This document shows, in pieces, positions 27,301 through 36,477 of a stretch of DNA of 64,000 bases. Source of the DNA: Microscilla marina ATCC 23134 (GTDB lineage Bacteria; Bacteroidota; Bacteroidia; Cytophagales; Microscillaceae). The position numbers and the translations under genes were made by a program. The DNA lies in contig NZ_AAWS01000004.1 in the NCBI RefSeq assembly GCF_000169175.1, positions 186,001 to 250,000 of the forward strand. The letters run 5' to 3'. The notes under the pieces are model-generated. The model saw only the letters and a program-made list of their open reading frames with translations. It did no database searches and was not told the DNA's origin. How positions within the stretch are numbered: the stretch's first letter is position 1; every line of letters starts with the position of its first letter.

Positions 27301-27786
27301 TGTCTTTCCTTTTTATAATAGCCTCGCTTGCGAATTTTATAAACAAACCAAGAAAAATTGGTCAGATGGGTGTTGAAATAGTAATATTGCTAAATAGCTG
27401 TTAGCAAAAAGCAAATATACATTGTTTTTGGCTAAAACTCATTTAATTATTTGGCTTTCGCCAATGAATTTACTTACTTAACTGCTCGAAAAATAACCAA
27501 GTCTTCTTGGCTTAATACTTACCTCCGCCTTGGCTATACGGGCGCACTATTCAACTACATAAATATATTTACTGACCTTTCTGTCAGTATTGATACCTTA
27601 TTTCAAAATCTTAGAACAAACCCTGAGGGTTCACAGGCTCCATATCGATACTTGGTTGTGTTTATGGTTTTAAGCAACTTCTATTGCTTAAGCAGAAACA
27701 CCCTGCTTTGTGACGTTTTCTGGGTTTAGATAAGCCAGGTTGACTTTTATACCCAATTATTAAATTACACAACAGATAACCAACGT
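27301..27786. other. 486-bp intergenic region
   Basis: A short inverted repeat (TTAAGCAA/TTGCTTAA, about 27672-27693) is present. A 92-codon open frame at 27451-27729 starts at TTG and shows no protein-like composition, so I do not call it. Confidence 0.4.
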
Positions 27787-29379
27787 ATGCGAGGGAAAAC
27801 GCAGTTGATGAAACCCTTGGTGCAAAACCAGTTTCAGTCAACTATAGGACAAAGACAGGCAACACAAGGAGTTGCTAATGTATCGCCTCACCGTTTAGCC
27901 AAAGAAATTTATGAAGCTTTTGACGGCATAGGCACCAACGAGCAGGCAGTTTACCGAGTTTTAAACTTGCCTAGTAGCCAGTTACAAAGCGTAGTAAAAG
28001 TGTATAATGCTACCTACAAAGATGATTTTGTTACAAGGTTGCGCGCCGAGATGAGCGACAATGGGTGGAGCACACAAGATTGGCAGTTTGCAGCTTATCA
28101 AATGAAACGTGCCAGGCTTGGCCTGATGCTCCCTAAAGAAAGTATTACCCGTTTGTCAATTCGTCGTAGAGGAATCAAAAGCAGCCATGTTCGCAAAGCC
28201 ATCTATCCCGACGATCGGGTATCTTATGAGTTAGAAGAAAATTATGACAGCTACCAATGGTATGCAGTCAACGATCATCATTCTACTACAACATTTGGCA
28301 AGGAAAGCAAAGCCCGGGTAACCGGAGCCAATGCCCGCAAAAGTTCGTTCCAGGCTGGTTTTCCGGGCAATCACCGCATTGTTTGCCGGGCTTCTAAAAA
28401 AGGACAAGCCCCGGTTTTTTATGAGCACGAGCAAGTAGTTAGTAGCTACGCCAAAGACATAGGTACCGAAGGGGTTTCTTTTGAATACCTGGCGCATTAC
28501 CTGGCTTACCGCGATCAAAGTTTCTTTGCTGAAGGTAAAAAAGCCCGACCGAATGACGCCTGGAAAAAAGCTCAAAATATTTTACTTGGCATGGGGTATG
28601 ACCTGAGAACTGCTCAGTTGTACTCAGGCAAAGGTGGTTTTGATGCAGTAAGAATACAAGCCCTTGAGGGCTTATCTACTAAAAACCCTGTCATTGCTTT
28701 TAGAGGTAGCCAACCTACTGAGATTGCCGATATATTGACTGACCTAAACCCTACCGGAGTAGGCTTTGACCAATTGTATAGAAACCTCTCCCTTATTTTA
28801 CAAATTATAAAAGATGCTGGAGGGTATGCCGATTTTACCGGGCATAGTCTAGGAGGCGCTTTGGCGCAATATGTAGCTACTTATTATCCGGGAGTAGCCA
28901 GTCGGGTAGTTACTTTTCAGGCACCAGCCATAGACAAAAAGTCAGCAGCGCGGTTTGCCCAGCAAAAAAATAAACCGCAAGTTACTCATCATTTTTCTGA
29001 CAATGACATAGTAGATCTTGCTGGAGGCAATCATCTAACCGGAGAGTTTTATCGCCATGCCTTAGACTCTTTTTTTACCCATACTGATTATATGTTTTTA
29101 TCGCCCCAGTTCAAAGACATTCGACGGATTTTAGGCATTAGCGATGACTACATTGCTACTCACATGGGCACCGAAGTTTTTCAGAAAGTAGGAGTTATTC
29201 GTAAATACAGTGAATACCCACACCCTATCAAGAGTGCCATTACCGAAGGTTTGCGGCAACTCACTTCTTCGGGTGTACGCAAAGTATACGAGTTGTTGCG
29301 TAAGTCTAAGTTTAAAGATGACATTGTCCGGATTCAACAACAGCTTAAGCAGTTTCAAGACACCCAAGCTTCTCGCTAA
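27787..29379 (+). CDS. Class 3 lipase fused to an annexin-like repeat
   Basis: A 530-residue protein without a signal peptide. Residues 36-90 (IYEAFDGIGTNEQAVYRVL, then LRAEMSD) read like one annexin-type repeat, a module seen in cargo of contractile injection systems and in DUF4157 proteins. Residues about 145-225 contain a beta-rich segment. Residues about 245-445 are an alpha/beta hydrolase of the class 3 lipase type: VIAFRGSQ for the oxyanion region, GHSLGGALAQY (Ser about 354), DNDIVDLAGG for the Asp and FYRHALDSF for the His. A secreted or injected lipid-degrading effector is a reasonable inference; no export genes lie nearby. Confidence 0.8.
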   Translation: MRGKTQLMKPLVQNQFQSTIGQRQATQGVANVSPHRLAKEIYEAFDGIGTNEQAVYRVLNLPSSQLQSVVKVYNATYKDDFVTRLRAEMSDNGWSTQDWQFAAYQMKRARLGLMLPKESITRLSIRRRGIKSSHVRKAIYPDDRVSYELEENYDSYQWYAVNDHHSTTTFGKESKARVTGANARKSSFQAGFPGNHRIVCRASKKGQAPVFYEHEQVVSSYAKDIGTEGVSFEYLAHYLAYRDQSFFAEGKKARPNDAWKKAQNILLGMGYDLRTAQLYSGKGGFDAVRIQALEGLSTKNPVIAFRGSQPTEIADILTDLNPTGVGFDQLYRNLSLILQIIKDAGGYADFTGHSLGGALAQYVATYYPGVASRVVTFQAPAIDKKSAARFAQQKNKPQVTHHFSDNDIVDLAGGNHLTGEFYRHALDSFFTHTDYMFLSPQFKDIRRILGISDDYIATHMGTEVFQKVGVIRKYSEYPHPIKSAITEGLRQLTSSGVRKVYELLRKSKFKDDIVRIQQQLKQFQDTQASR

Positions 29380-29389
29380 ACAAGAGTTA

Positions 29390-29423
29390 GTTATACCTGC
29401 CTGGTTTCAAAACCAGGCAGGTA
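29390..29423. terminator. Strong hairpin after lipase gene
   Basis: TATACCTGCCTGGTTT pairs with AAACCAGGCAGGTATA (16 bp). No long T-run follows on the plus strand. Confidence 0.65.
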
Positions 29424-29501
29424 TAAAGTTTCTTGAAAAACGTTTTTGTTGAGCAAAATCTGGCAATGAACTTATCTCAGCCTCTTTTAAATTGCCCCAT
29501 G

Positions 29502-30011
29502 CTATTCAATGTTAAACTCTTGATAATAAGTTTCAACCACTTTAGTTGTAGGATCTTGGTAGCGTAACTGCAAACGATAAGTACCTTTAGAGGCCTTCAA
29601 CGTTTTGGTTTTCATTGCGCCCTCACACCACCTTTCTTCCTTATTCCAAACAAAAGTTTTGACATCACCTTTTGTTATTTCCAGTTGATGGGGAGGAGGA
29701 GGACAAGAGGCTCCACAAGGGCAGTACAACCAACGCATACGTTTCCACTCTTTGCCCTCGGTTTTGGTTTTTAGCTTCTGTTCTACTACCACAATCAACG
29801 GATCAAATACGACTACTTCTTGTTCAGTAATGTTTTTAAATCTAATGACTACTTTCTCGTCAGCCGTATAAGTAGATTTGGCGTCTACCTCCCAGGTAGA
29901 TTTTATTACTACTGGCTTATCAGTAGTACGGTTGGCTTTTTTGCAGGCTACTACAGTAGCCAAAAATGCAACAATTACAAATAGTGATAACAAGCGATGA
30001 CATAGTTTCAT
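29502..30011 (-). CDS. Lipoprotein of unknown function
   Basis: A 169-residue lipoprotein with lipobox TVVAC (Cys about residue 23). The mature part is a small beta-sandwich-like domain: KVVIRFKNITEQEVVVF near the middle and YRLQLRYQDPTTKVVETYY at the end, resembling BsuPI-type or immunoglobulin-like inhibitor domains. Four cysteines in YCPCGASCPPPP and RWCEG may form disulfides. Its role is unknown. It lies between the lipase and dioxygenase-like genes. Confidence 0.65.
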   Translation of the reverse strand: MKLCHRLLSLFVIVAFLATVVACKKANRTTDKPVVIKSTWEVDAKSTYTADEKVVIRFKNITEQEVVVFDPLIVVVEQKLKTKTEGKEWKRMRWLYCPCGASCPPPPHQLEITKGDVKTFVWNKEERWCEGAMKTKTLKASKGTYRLQLRYQDPTTKVVETYYQEFNIE

Positions 30012-30076
30012 ACTCTTCAGTTTTTTATGTGTTAATTAACAAAATAAGTATTTATGGCAGGTAGCCCTTCATTGGT

Positions 30077-31732
30077 TTATTTGGCTTTTTTGGCCACTAC
30101 CAAATAGCGTGTAGAAGTGCAAGTATCTGCATCGGCAGGAATAGGAGTCAGGCTTACAGCATCATACATATCTACCCCACCGTCAAATGCCTGTTTAAAG
30201 TACTCCCTTACCTTACTCAAAGGGGGTAAAAAGAGTGTATGTTGCCCTTCGTTAGTAATACGTAACTTGCCCGATTTTTTGCTTACATTGACAATGCTGC
30301 TGCGTTGATACATATAGTGGTCTTTTTCTATCAGTTCGGGGCTACGCAATGACACAATATCACCGCATTCAGAGTATATTACATGAGGGTATCCTCTAAT
30401 ATGATCAGGCGTGATAAAGTCACCAAAGAAATGACCACCCGGACTGGTAATTCGGGCGGCTTGCTCTATCACTTGTTGTAAAAAGGTATGATCAACATAC
30501 TGAAACACATTTAAACCACAAAAGGTCAAATCCCACATTTTTATTGCTGGATCAAGTTCTAGTGCATCGCCTACTTCGGCGTGAATACGGGTTTGAGCAA
30601 CTTTGATCATAGCTTCCGAAATATCAATGCCATAGAGGTGCTCCTGAGGCATCCCTAGTTCATTGATCATAAACTGCTCTGTTAAACCTGTGCCGCAACC
30701 AATAGAAATGAGTTTTTGGTGGGCAAAGTCGATATCGTATTGCTTGATAAAAAAGCGCAGGTAAGTCGCCATAAATTCATCCAGACAGGGTTTCCCCAGT
30801 ACTTCATCATATAACTCAGCATAGGTCTGAAAATAGTCTTCTTTATTTTCAAAGGCACTTACACTATTTTGTAGGGCAGCTGCTTCTTTCAGTTCCCAAT
30901 TGAGTAGTTTCCAAAACGCTGAATGATTGTTTTGCCCAGCGTCGTCCAAGTGTTCCTCCAAGTCATTGACAAAGCTATTCCAATGCCTTACATCAAACAG
31001 GTCTTTTGTAAGTGCTTCAAGCGATTTGCCGCTTTCATTTTGCCCTATGTTTTCGGCGCGTTGTACTCGGCGCATAAGTTCTACCTGGTGGCGTAAACGA
31101 GTTAAAAAATCAGGTGTAGGGCAAGTCTCTCTGGATTTGATTTGCTTGAGTGGCAAGGCAAAAAACGCCCCTCCGTCTGCCCGGTGAATATCTTGGTCAT
31201 CCAGGTCAAAAATTCGGGCATCTGCCGTTACATTTTCTTCACGGGTATAATTACCATAAATATGTAGGCTCAAGTAATTGTGAGTTCCACTGTTGCCCAT
31301 TTGGTGCACCAATTGGTGTCCTACACCTATTACTTGCCCAGCCTTCATTATTTGACGCGACAAAGTGCGTATTTCTGAATCTTGTACCCAAAATACCGCG
31401 TGTTCGGCAGCCCCAAAAGTTTGTACAGCTCCCCATTGGGCATACCCATGGTCATGCAAAGCTGAGAAATCTCCTGGCACCCAAGACATGACCATTATAT
31501 CAAAAAAACCACCATCATATACCATTTTACGACCATAGCAGTCTTGCTGAGGGTGGTCAAAGTCAGCCCAAGGCAAGAGCTCTTTTTCTTGTACCTGTGC
31601 TTGTTTTACAATATTCTTTACTTTGCCTGGCGACAAATCAGGTGCTTTGTATATAGCTCGAATAATGGCTTGTATAGAAGAAGGCAAGGTAGATATTTTG
31701 TTCTGGTCGATGGTATTCCTGAAAAAGCTCAT
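30077..31732 (-). CDS. Cysteine-dioxygenase-like cupin fused to a SAM methyltransferase
   Basis: A 551-residue cytoplasmic protein; I chose the ATG at 31732 (MSFFRNTIDQ) because the upstream extension is not protein-like. Residues about 60-190 form a cysteine dioxygenase type cupin: MSWVPGDFSALHDHGYAQWG carries the His-x-His iron ligands, and VHQMGNSGTHNYLSLHIYG the third His region. After a helical linker, residues about 315-545 are a class I methyltransferase with SIGCGTGLTEQF (SAM loop), LYGIDISEAMI and LTFCGLNVFQYV. Iron dioxygenase plus methyltransferase in one chain suggests sequential modification of a thiol or amino-acid substrate; the substrate is not evident. Confidence 0.82.
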   Translation of the reverse strand: MSFFRNTIDQNKISTLPSSIQAIIRAIYKAPDLSPGKVKNIVKQAQVQEKELLPWADFDHPQQDCYGRKMVYDGGFFDIMVMSWVPGDFSALHDHGYAQWGAVQTFGAAEHAVFWVQDSEIRTLSRQIMKAGQVIGVGHQLVHQMGNSGTHNYLSLHIYGNYTREENVTADARIFDLDDQDIHRADGGAFFALPLKQIKSRETCPTPDFLTRLRHQVELMRRVQRAENIGQNESGKSLEALTKDLFDVRHWNSFVNDLEEHLDDAGQNNHSAFWKLLNWELKEAAALQNSVSAFENKEDYFQTYAELYDEVLGKPCLDEFMATYLRFFIKQYDIDFAHQKLISIGCGTGLTEQFMINELGMPQEHLYGIDISEAMIKVAQTRIHAEVGDALELDPAIKMWDLTFCGLNVFQYVDHTFLQQVIEQAARITSPGGHFFGDFITPDHIRGYPHVIYSECGDIVSLRSPELIEKDHYMYQRSSIVNVSKKSGKLRITNEGQHTLFLPPLSKVREYFKQAFDGGVDMYDAVSLTPIPADADTCTSTRYLVVAKKAK

Positions 31733-32721
31733 TTTTTTGATATTTCTTTTACCTAAATATAATTTAAATAATGACCAATACAGCGTCTTAGAAAGCACTG
31801 GAAAGTCATTGAACGTATGTTTAAGACCTGTTGGGTAAAAACGGCAAGGCATCACTACAAGTCTAAAATCAGGCTTTTTGTGGGTTTTAAAAATTACTCA
31901 GGGTATTTTCCCTGGGCTATCTCTTACTATGCCATTGCATAAAAATCGTTTGATAGCCTAATAAGTGTTTATTCAATACAACCGAAGAGTAAGCACTATT
32001 TCATTTTTTTAATAAAACAATCACCCACTTTGATTAGGGCTTGAACTTTTTGGTTGCCAGCAAAAATAACGAATTTTATTTCTTGTTAGTTGAGTTCAAA
32101 GTACGAGTACTCTAGCTTCTAATGAGGTAAAGTAGAGGTTATGCAAAAAATAATCAAATGCATTTATATTACAGTCACAGTTCATGCATTAAAAGTCGAG
32201 TTTCTTGCATGAGTTTTTGTTAGGTTTGTCGCCAGAATGCGCCTCGCTAATGACAGTACTATGCTATCAAAGCCCTACATTAGCTAAGGAATGAACTGAG
32301 AGTCAAAACCACACGCAATACACCACGGATAAACTTGAAACAAGCGCTAATAACAAAAGTATGAAGCAAATGCCTATAAATACAACTTATCACTAATAGT
32401 TGTTGCATTGAGTCAATCAGTATACAGTATCAGAGAAAAGATCAGGTGACTTGTAAGGAATTAGCAAAGACTAATACCAAGCATTATTTGGAAGCGTTGT
32501 TTGTTAATAAAAAGGTGGAATAATCTTACTTTCAGCTTTTTTATTGCTTGACTTTCGTTATATTTAATTAAACAAGTTCAATATAGTTTTAAATTGTTTT
32601 AAGTTCGGCTGCAAAATTTAATGATTATTTGTACTTATTAGTATGAAAGTTATTTACTTACCATTTCATGCAACATTACCCAGTGAGGTTGAGTATAATC
32701 GTTTTTAAACTTTAGCAAAAC
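31733..32721. other. 989-bp intergenic region
   Basis: The longest ordinary gap in the window. A one-ended MITE remnant (32106-32140) is present. The rest shows no frame with protein-like content and no array; stop codons are frequent in all frames. Confidence 0.45.
32106..32140. repeat. One-ended MITE remnant
   Basis: AGTACTCTAGCTTCTAA followed by GAGGTAAAGTAG matches the left end of MITE copy 1 (3242-3270) almost base for base. No matching right end was found. Confidence 0.55.
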
Positions 32722-33414
32722 ATGATTCACCTGTATTTCGTAAGACACGCAGAAAGTTTGAGCAATATCAATCACCACTTGATAGGAGGGAGGTCTAATC
32801 ATATTCCTTTGACTGACAAAGGGCGGCGACAAGCAAAAAAACTGGGAGAGCGACTAAAAAAAACTACAATTAACCTGGATTTTATTGCTACCTCTTCGGC
32901 AGTAAGGGCTTATGATACCACCAAAATTGTGTGTGAACATGCCAACATAGATTTTGAGAAGGTGATAGTATCTGACGATATTCAGGAGTTGTCGCAAGGC
33001 GAGTGGGAAGGCAAGGTGCGGAAAGAAATATATACCCCCGAAATGCTCAATTCTATCAACCAAAATAACTGGTTGCACAAAGCCCCCAATGGCGAGTCTC
33101 AAAAAGAAGTAGAAGATCGAATGTTTGGATGGTTGGAGCAACACGTATTCCCTTTGCAAAAACCGAATAAAAAATTACATTGTTTGATTGTAACCCACGG
33201 AAACGCTATTCGGTGCCTGTTCCGAAAAATTATGCAATCAGCTTCATCCATGACGCATAAAATAAAACTAGATAATACTTCTATTACTAAGTTTCGTTAC
33301 AATGCTCCTAATGAATGGTTTTTTGACTACCTGAATGACACCGAACACTTAGACAAAGACACTACTCCATTGCACGTAGACAACCTTAATAAAAAGCATC
33401 TTCAAAATAAGTGA
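32722..33414 (+). CDS. Histidine phosphatase family protein
   Basis: A 230-residue branch-1 histidine phosphatase (phosphoglycerate-mutase-like). YFVRHAESLSN (5-15) holds the phospho-accepting His, and CLIVTHGNAIRCLFRK (about 154-169) the second catalytic His. ATSSAVRAYDTTKI and ELSQGEWEGK fit the family. The substrate could be a sugar phosphate, phosphoprotein or nucleotide. A polar 30-residue tail rich in Asp, His and Asn follows the domain. Its last 29 bp overlap the convergent yraN gene. Confidence 0.88.
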   Translation: MIHLYFVRHAESLSNINHHLIGGRSNHIPLTDKGRRQAKKLGERLKKTTINLDFIATSSAVRAYDTTKIVCEHANIDFEKVIVSDDIQELSQGEWEGKVRKEIYTPEMLNSINQNNWLHKAPNGESQKEVEDRMFGWLEQHVFPLQKPNKKLHCLIVTHGNAIRCLFRKIMQSASSMTHKIKLDNTSITKFRYNAPNEWFFDYLNDTEHLDKDTTPLHVDNLNKKHLQNK

Positions 33415-33745
33415 TTTGTGGCGACTGGTGAGATTTTAGCTCTATAGCCACAATGTCAAACCGAATGTCGCTTTCCCAATCAATCTCTTCTATATATTGT
33501 TCTGCCGTTTGTATAATGAGGTTTTGCTGGTTTTCGCTCACAGACTCTTCGGGCAACCCAAAGTTGTCAGATGATCTCAGCTTTACCTCTACAAACACCA
33601 AAACATCGCCCGTTTGAGCTATAATGTCTATCTCTCCTCTTTTGTATCTGTAATTGCGTTCTAGCAGTGTATACCCCTTATTTTGCATAAATGCCGCAGC
33701 AAGGTTTTCGCCATATTTGCCTTTTTTTTGTTGAGGAGTTTTCAT
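33386..33745 (-). CDS. YraN/UPF0102 endonuclease-like protein
   Basis: A 119-residue protein of the UPF0102 family, which adopts a restriction-endonuclease-like fold. GENLAAAFMQNKGYTLLERN (13-32), RYKRGEIDIIAQTGDVLVFV (with the Glu-Ile-Asp) and EVKLRSS carry the likely metal-binding acidic residues and Lys. It is thought to act in DNA processing, but its role is not established. It overlaps the phosphatase gene tail-to-tail by 29 bp. Confidence 0.9.
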   Translation of the reverse strand: MKTPQQKKGKYGENLAAAFMQNKGYTLLERNYRYKRGEIDIIAQTGDVLVFVEVKLRSSDNFGLPEESVSENQQNLIIQTAEQYIEEIDWESDIRFDIVAIELKSHQSPQITYFEDAFY

Positions 33746-33838
33746 TTCGTAGGGTTTGACTTATAAGATACAATATAGAAATAGCAAAATACAAATATTG
33801 TGTTGATTTTAAAGTCTTTAAACAAATGAAGTTTGGTA

Positions 33839-33872
33839 TAAAAAAGGCAGACAAAGAAGAGCTTGTCTACCT
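33839..33872 (-). terminator. Terminator of beta-barrel gene
   Basis: On the minus strand GGTAGACAA pairs with TTGTCTGCC (one G-T) and runs into TTTTTTAT, 30 bp after the stop. Confidence 0.8.
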
Positions 33873-33900
33873 GAATTGAGCAAAAAATGTATGAATTATT

Positions 33901-35136
33901 TTAAAATCCCAGACCTACACGAAACGAAATGATTCTGGTAGGAGCCTGACGATCAAGTAAAAATCCAGCGTTTCTATTATAGCGCACACTAAGCTCTACC
34001 CTTGATGTTTTGCCTATCTTGGTTAAAAAACCTGTTTCTATAATTATACCCGAAGAAGTGCCTCTGAAACTCTCTGTAGAGGCTCCTATGCTGGCTGTAT
34101 GGGCATTGATCTGGTATGATTCCGAGAGGGTTTCTCTCATACTCAAACGAAAATCAAAATTGATACCTGCTCCTACAAAAAGCTGCTCTTTAGGATTACT
34201 GGTAGCATACCTTAAAACGATAGGTATTTGTGCTACACCCAAGTCCCATTGTGAAGAATGGCTGAGAGCATCTTTGTGTGAGATCGCATACTTTTGTGCA
34301 CTATAGTTTAACTCTACCTGCCCAAATAACCTGTTATTGCGATCAAGGCTAAACAAGTAATAGATTCCAAAAGCTACGCCTTGAGAGGTCGAAGAGTTTA
34401 ACCGATCACTGATAGAACCACTAAACTTTATGGTAGAACTAGCATATTGTATAGCCAGCCCAAATTGGCTTGTAAGATCGGCGCTTTTACCCTCTATGAT
34501 TTGCTCGCCTCCTGTGCATTGATTGTAGCTGGAGATAAACTGCATCAGTGAATATTTTCGTAGTTGAACCCGCTCGTTGTTGATGAGCGACTTTACTGCA
34601 GGACAGTCTGAGAAAAGCGCATTAAGGGTTCCAAGATATGTTTTTATTCTTTTTACTCTTTTCAATCCACCACTATACACATAAGCGCCCTTTACTTTGA
34701 GTTCTTGCAAGTCTCCATTGTCTTTTTGTACATAGAAGTGGTGATTGCTTTGCCAGGGTTTTAGCTTTGATGTAGGGCGATTATCTTTGAAATGGTAAAG
34801 ACTTCCTTTTCCTTTGACGAGTACTTCTACAAACAGTGTATCTACAGTTTGCTGTTGGGTCACCACATCAAGAAAGCGTACTGTGTGAGACTCATAAATG
34901 GTGGCTTTGTCATACCCATAGCCTTTAAGTTCGTGGGGCGCGTAGGTTTTGGGGTTGCCTTCTTCACTTGTTTTAAAAGTACAAGATATACTTCCACCTA
35001 TGACGGTAGATTGTTTTATAAGCCCAGTTACCTTTTTTCCTTGTTGGGTAACTACAAATCCTGGTTTGAATTTTTGGGCATAAGCTTGACCAGTAAAAAG
35101 CATTCCTGCCAGGCAGATAATAGCTAAATATTTCAT
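33901..35136 (-). CDS. Outer-membrane beta-barrel protein
   Basis: A 411-residue exported protein with a signal peptide (ends near GQAYAQ). The N-terminal half (about 25-180) is a beta-rich domain with GFVVTQQGKKVTGLIK. The C-terminal half (about 215-411) alternates hydrophobic and polar residues as a PF13568-type eight-strand barrel and ends with an aromatic residue (FRVGLGF), typical for outer-membrane insertion. Two-part proteins of this sort are frequent in Cytophagales; cargo or ligand is unknown. It has its own terminator. Confidence 0.75.
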   Translation of the reverse strand: MKYLAIICLAGMLFTGQAYAQKFKPGFVVTQQGKKVTGLIKQSTVIGGSISCTFKTSEEGNPKTYAPHELKGYGYDKATIYESHTVRFLDVVTQQQTVDTLFVEVLVKGKGSLYHFKDNRPTSKLKPWQSNHHFYVQKDNGDLQELKVKGAYVYSGGLKRVKRIKTYLGTLNALFSDCPAVKSLINNERVQLRKYSLMQFISSYNQCTGGEQIIEGKSADLTSQFGLAIQYASSTIKFSGSISDRLNSSTSQGVAFGIYYLFSLDRNNRLFGQVELNYSAQKYAISHKDALSHSSQWDLGVAQIPIVLRYATSNPKEQLFVGAGINFDFRLSMRETLSESYQINAHTASIGASTESFRGTSSGIIIETGFLTKIGKTSRVELSVRYNRNAGFLLDRQAPTRIISFRVGLGF

Positions 35137-35307
35137 TTTTTAGATAAATAAGTTTGACTAAATAATGCCACAAAACTATTGCATCCATTGTATAGTAAGC
35201 CATCCATGTAATAAAAGTTAATGAAAGTAATGTTAGAAAGAGGAAAGGTGCTATAACTTTTGGCAGAAAAGGGAAACGTCAAGAATGGGGTGGGAAGCAT
35301 AGGCATA

Positions 35308-35340
35308 AAAAAACCTGTTTGAAGCAAATCAAACAGGTTT
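35308..35340 (-). terminator. tRNA terminator abutting CCA end
   Basis: AAACCTGTTTGA pairs with TCAAACAGGTTT (12 bp) and is followed on the minus strand by a T-run. Its first stem base is the last base of the downstream tRNA-Glu. Confidence 0.85.
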
Positions 35341-35414
35341 GGTAGCCCGTAGGGGAATCGAACCCCTGTTTCCAGGATGAAAACCTGGCGTCCTAACCCC
35401 TAGACGAACGGGCC
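35340..35414 (-). tRNA. tRNA-Glu (TTC), copy 2
   Basis: A 75-nt tRNA including an encoded CCA. The acceptor stem pairs GGCCCGT with ACGGGCT, the anticodon arm is CCAGG-TTTTCAT-CCTGG with TTC anticodon (Glu, GAA/GAG), and the T-loop is TTCGATT. It is identical to the upstream copy and lies 40 bp from it. Confidence 0.97.
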
Positions 35415-35454
35415 ATAGTGTGTTAAAACTATGGAGTAGATTTTTGAAAAAAAA

Positions 35455-35529
35455 TGGTAGCCCGTAGGGGAATCGAACCCCTGTTTCCAGGATGAAAACC
35501 TGGCGTCCTAACCCCTAGACGAACGGGCC
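35455..35529 (-). tRNA. tRNA-Glu (TTC), copy 1
   Basis: Identical in sequence and length to the copy at 35340-35414, with encoded CCA. It is first in the transcript; the promoter lies about 30 bp upstream. Confidence 0.97.
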
Positions 35530-35558
35530 AGAACTACGCTTTCTCAAAAATCGTGGTG

Positions 35559-35590
35559 CAAATGTACATGGGGTAAATGAATATACCAAA
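35559..35590 (-). promoter_or_regulatory. Promoter of the tRNA-Glu pair
   Basis: On the minus strand: TTTG (35590-35587), a 20-nt spacer and TACATTTG (35566-35559). This is a perfect match to the Bacteroidetes consensus, with predicted start near 35552. Confidence 0.8.
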
Positions 35591-35614
35591 CAAAACACCA
35601 AAAAAAATTTAAAA

Positions 35615-35652
35615 AAATAAAAACAGGAAGAAGACCAAAGGACTCCTCCCTG
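35615..35652 (-). terminator. Ferredoxin gene terminator
   Basis: On the minus strand CAGGGAGGAGTCC pairs with GGTCTTCTTCCTG (one mismatch, two G-T pairs) and is followed by T-rich sequence. It lies 127 bp after the stop. Confidence 0.65.
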
Positions 35653-35778
35653 CTTCAAAAGAATCAATTCTGTGGGTTAAAACCTTGTTTATAGTATGCC
35701 TTTGCAATACCATCCTGGTCGGTTTCCTAGCCGACAAAGCCTAAACAATACAGTTTTACTCCACAAATTGCAAGTGAG

Positions 35779-36477
<699 letters not shown>

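Noticed and set aside
27451-27729. 92-codon open frame starting at TTG
   Set aside because: No family resemblance, no ATG, composition unlike a protein, and it lies in a divergent control region.
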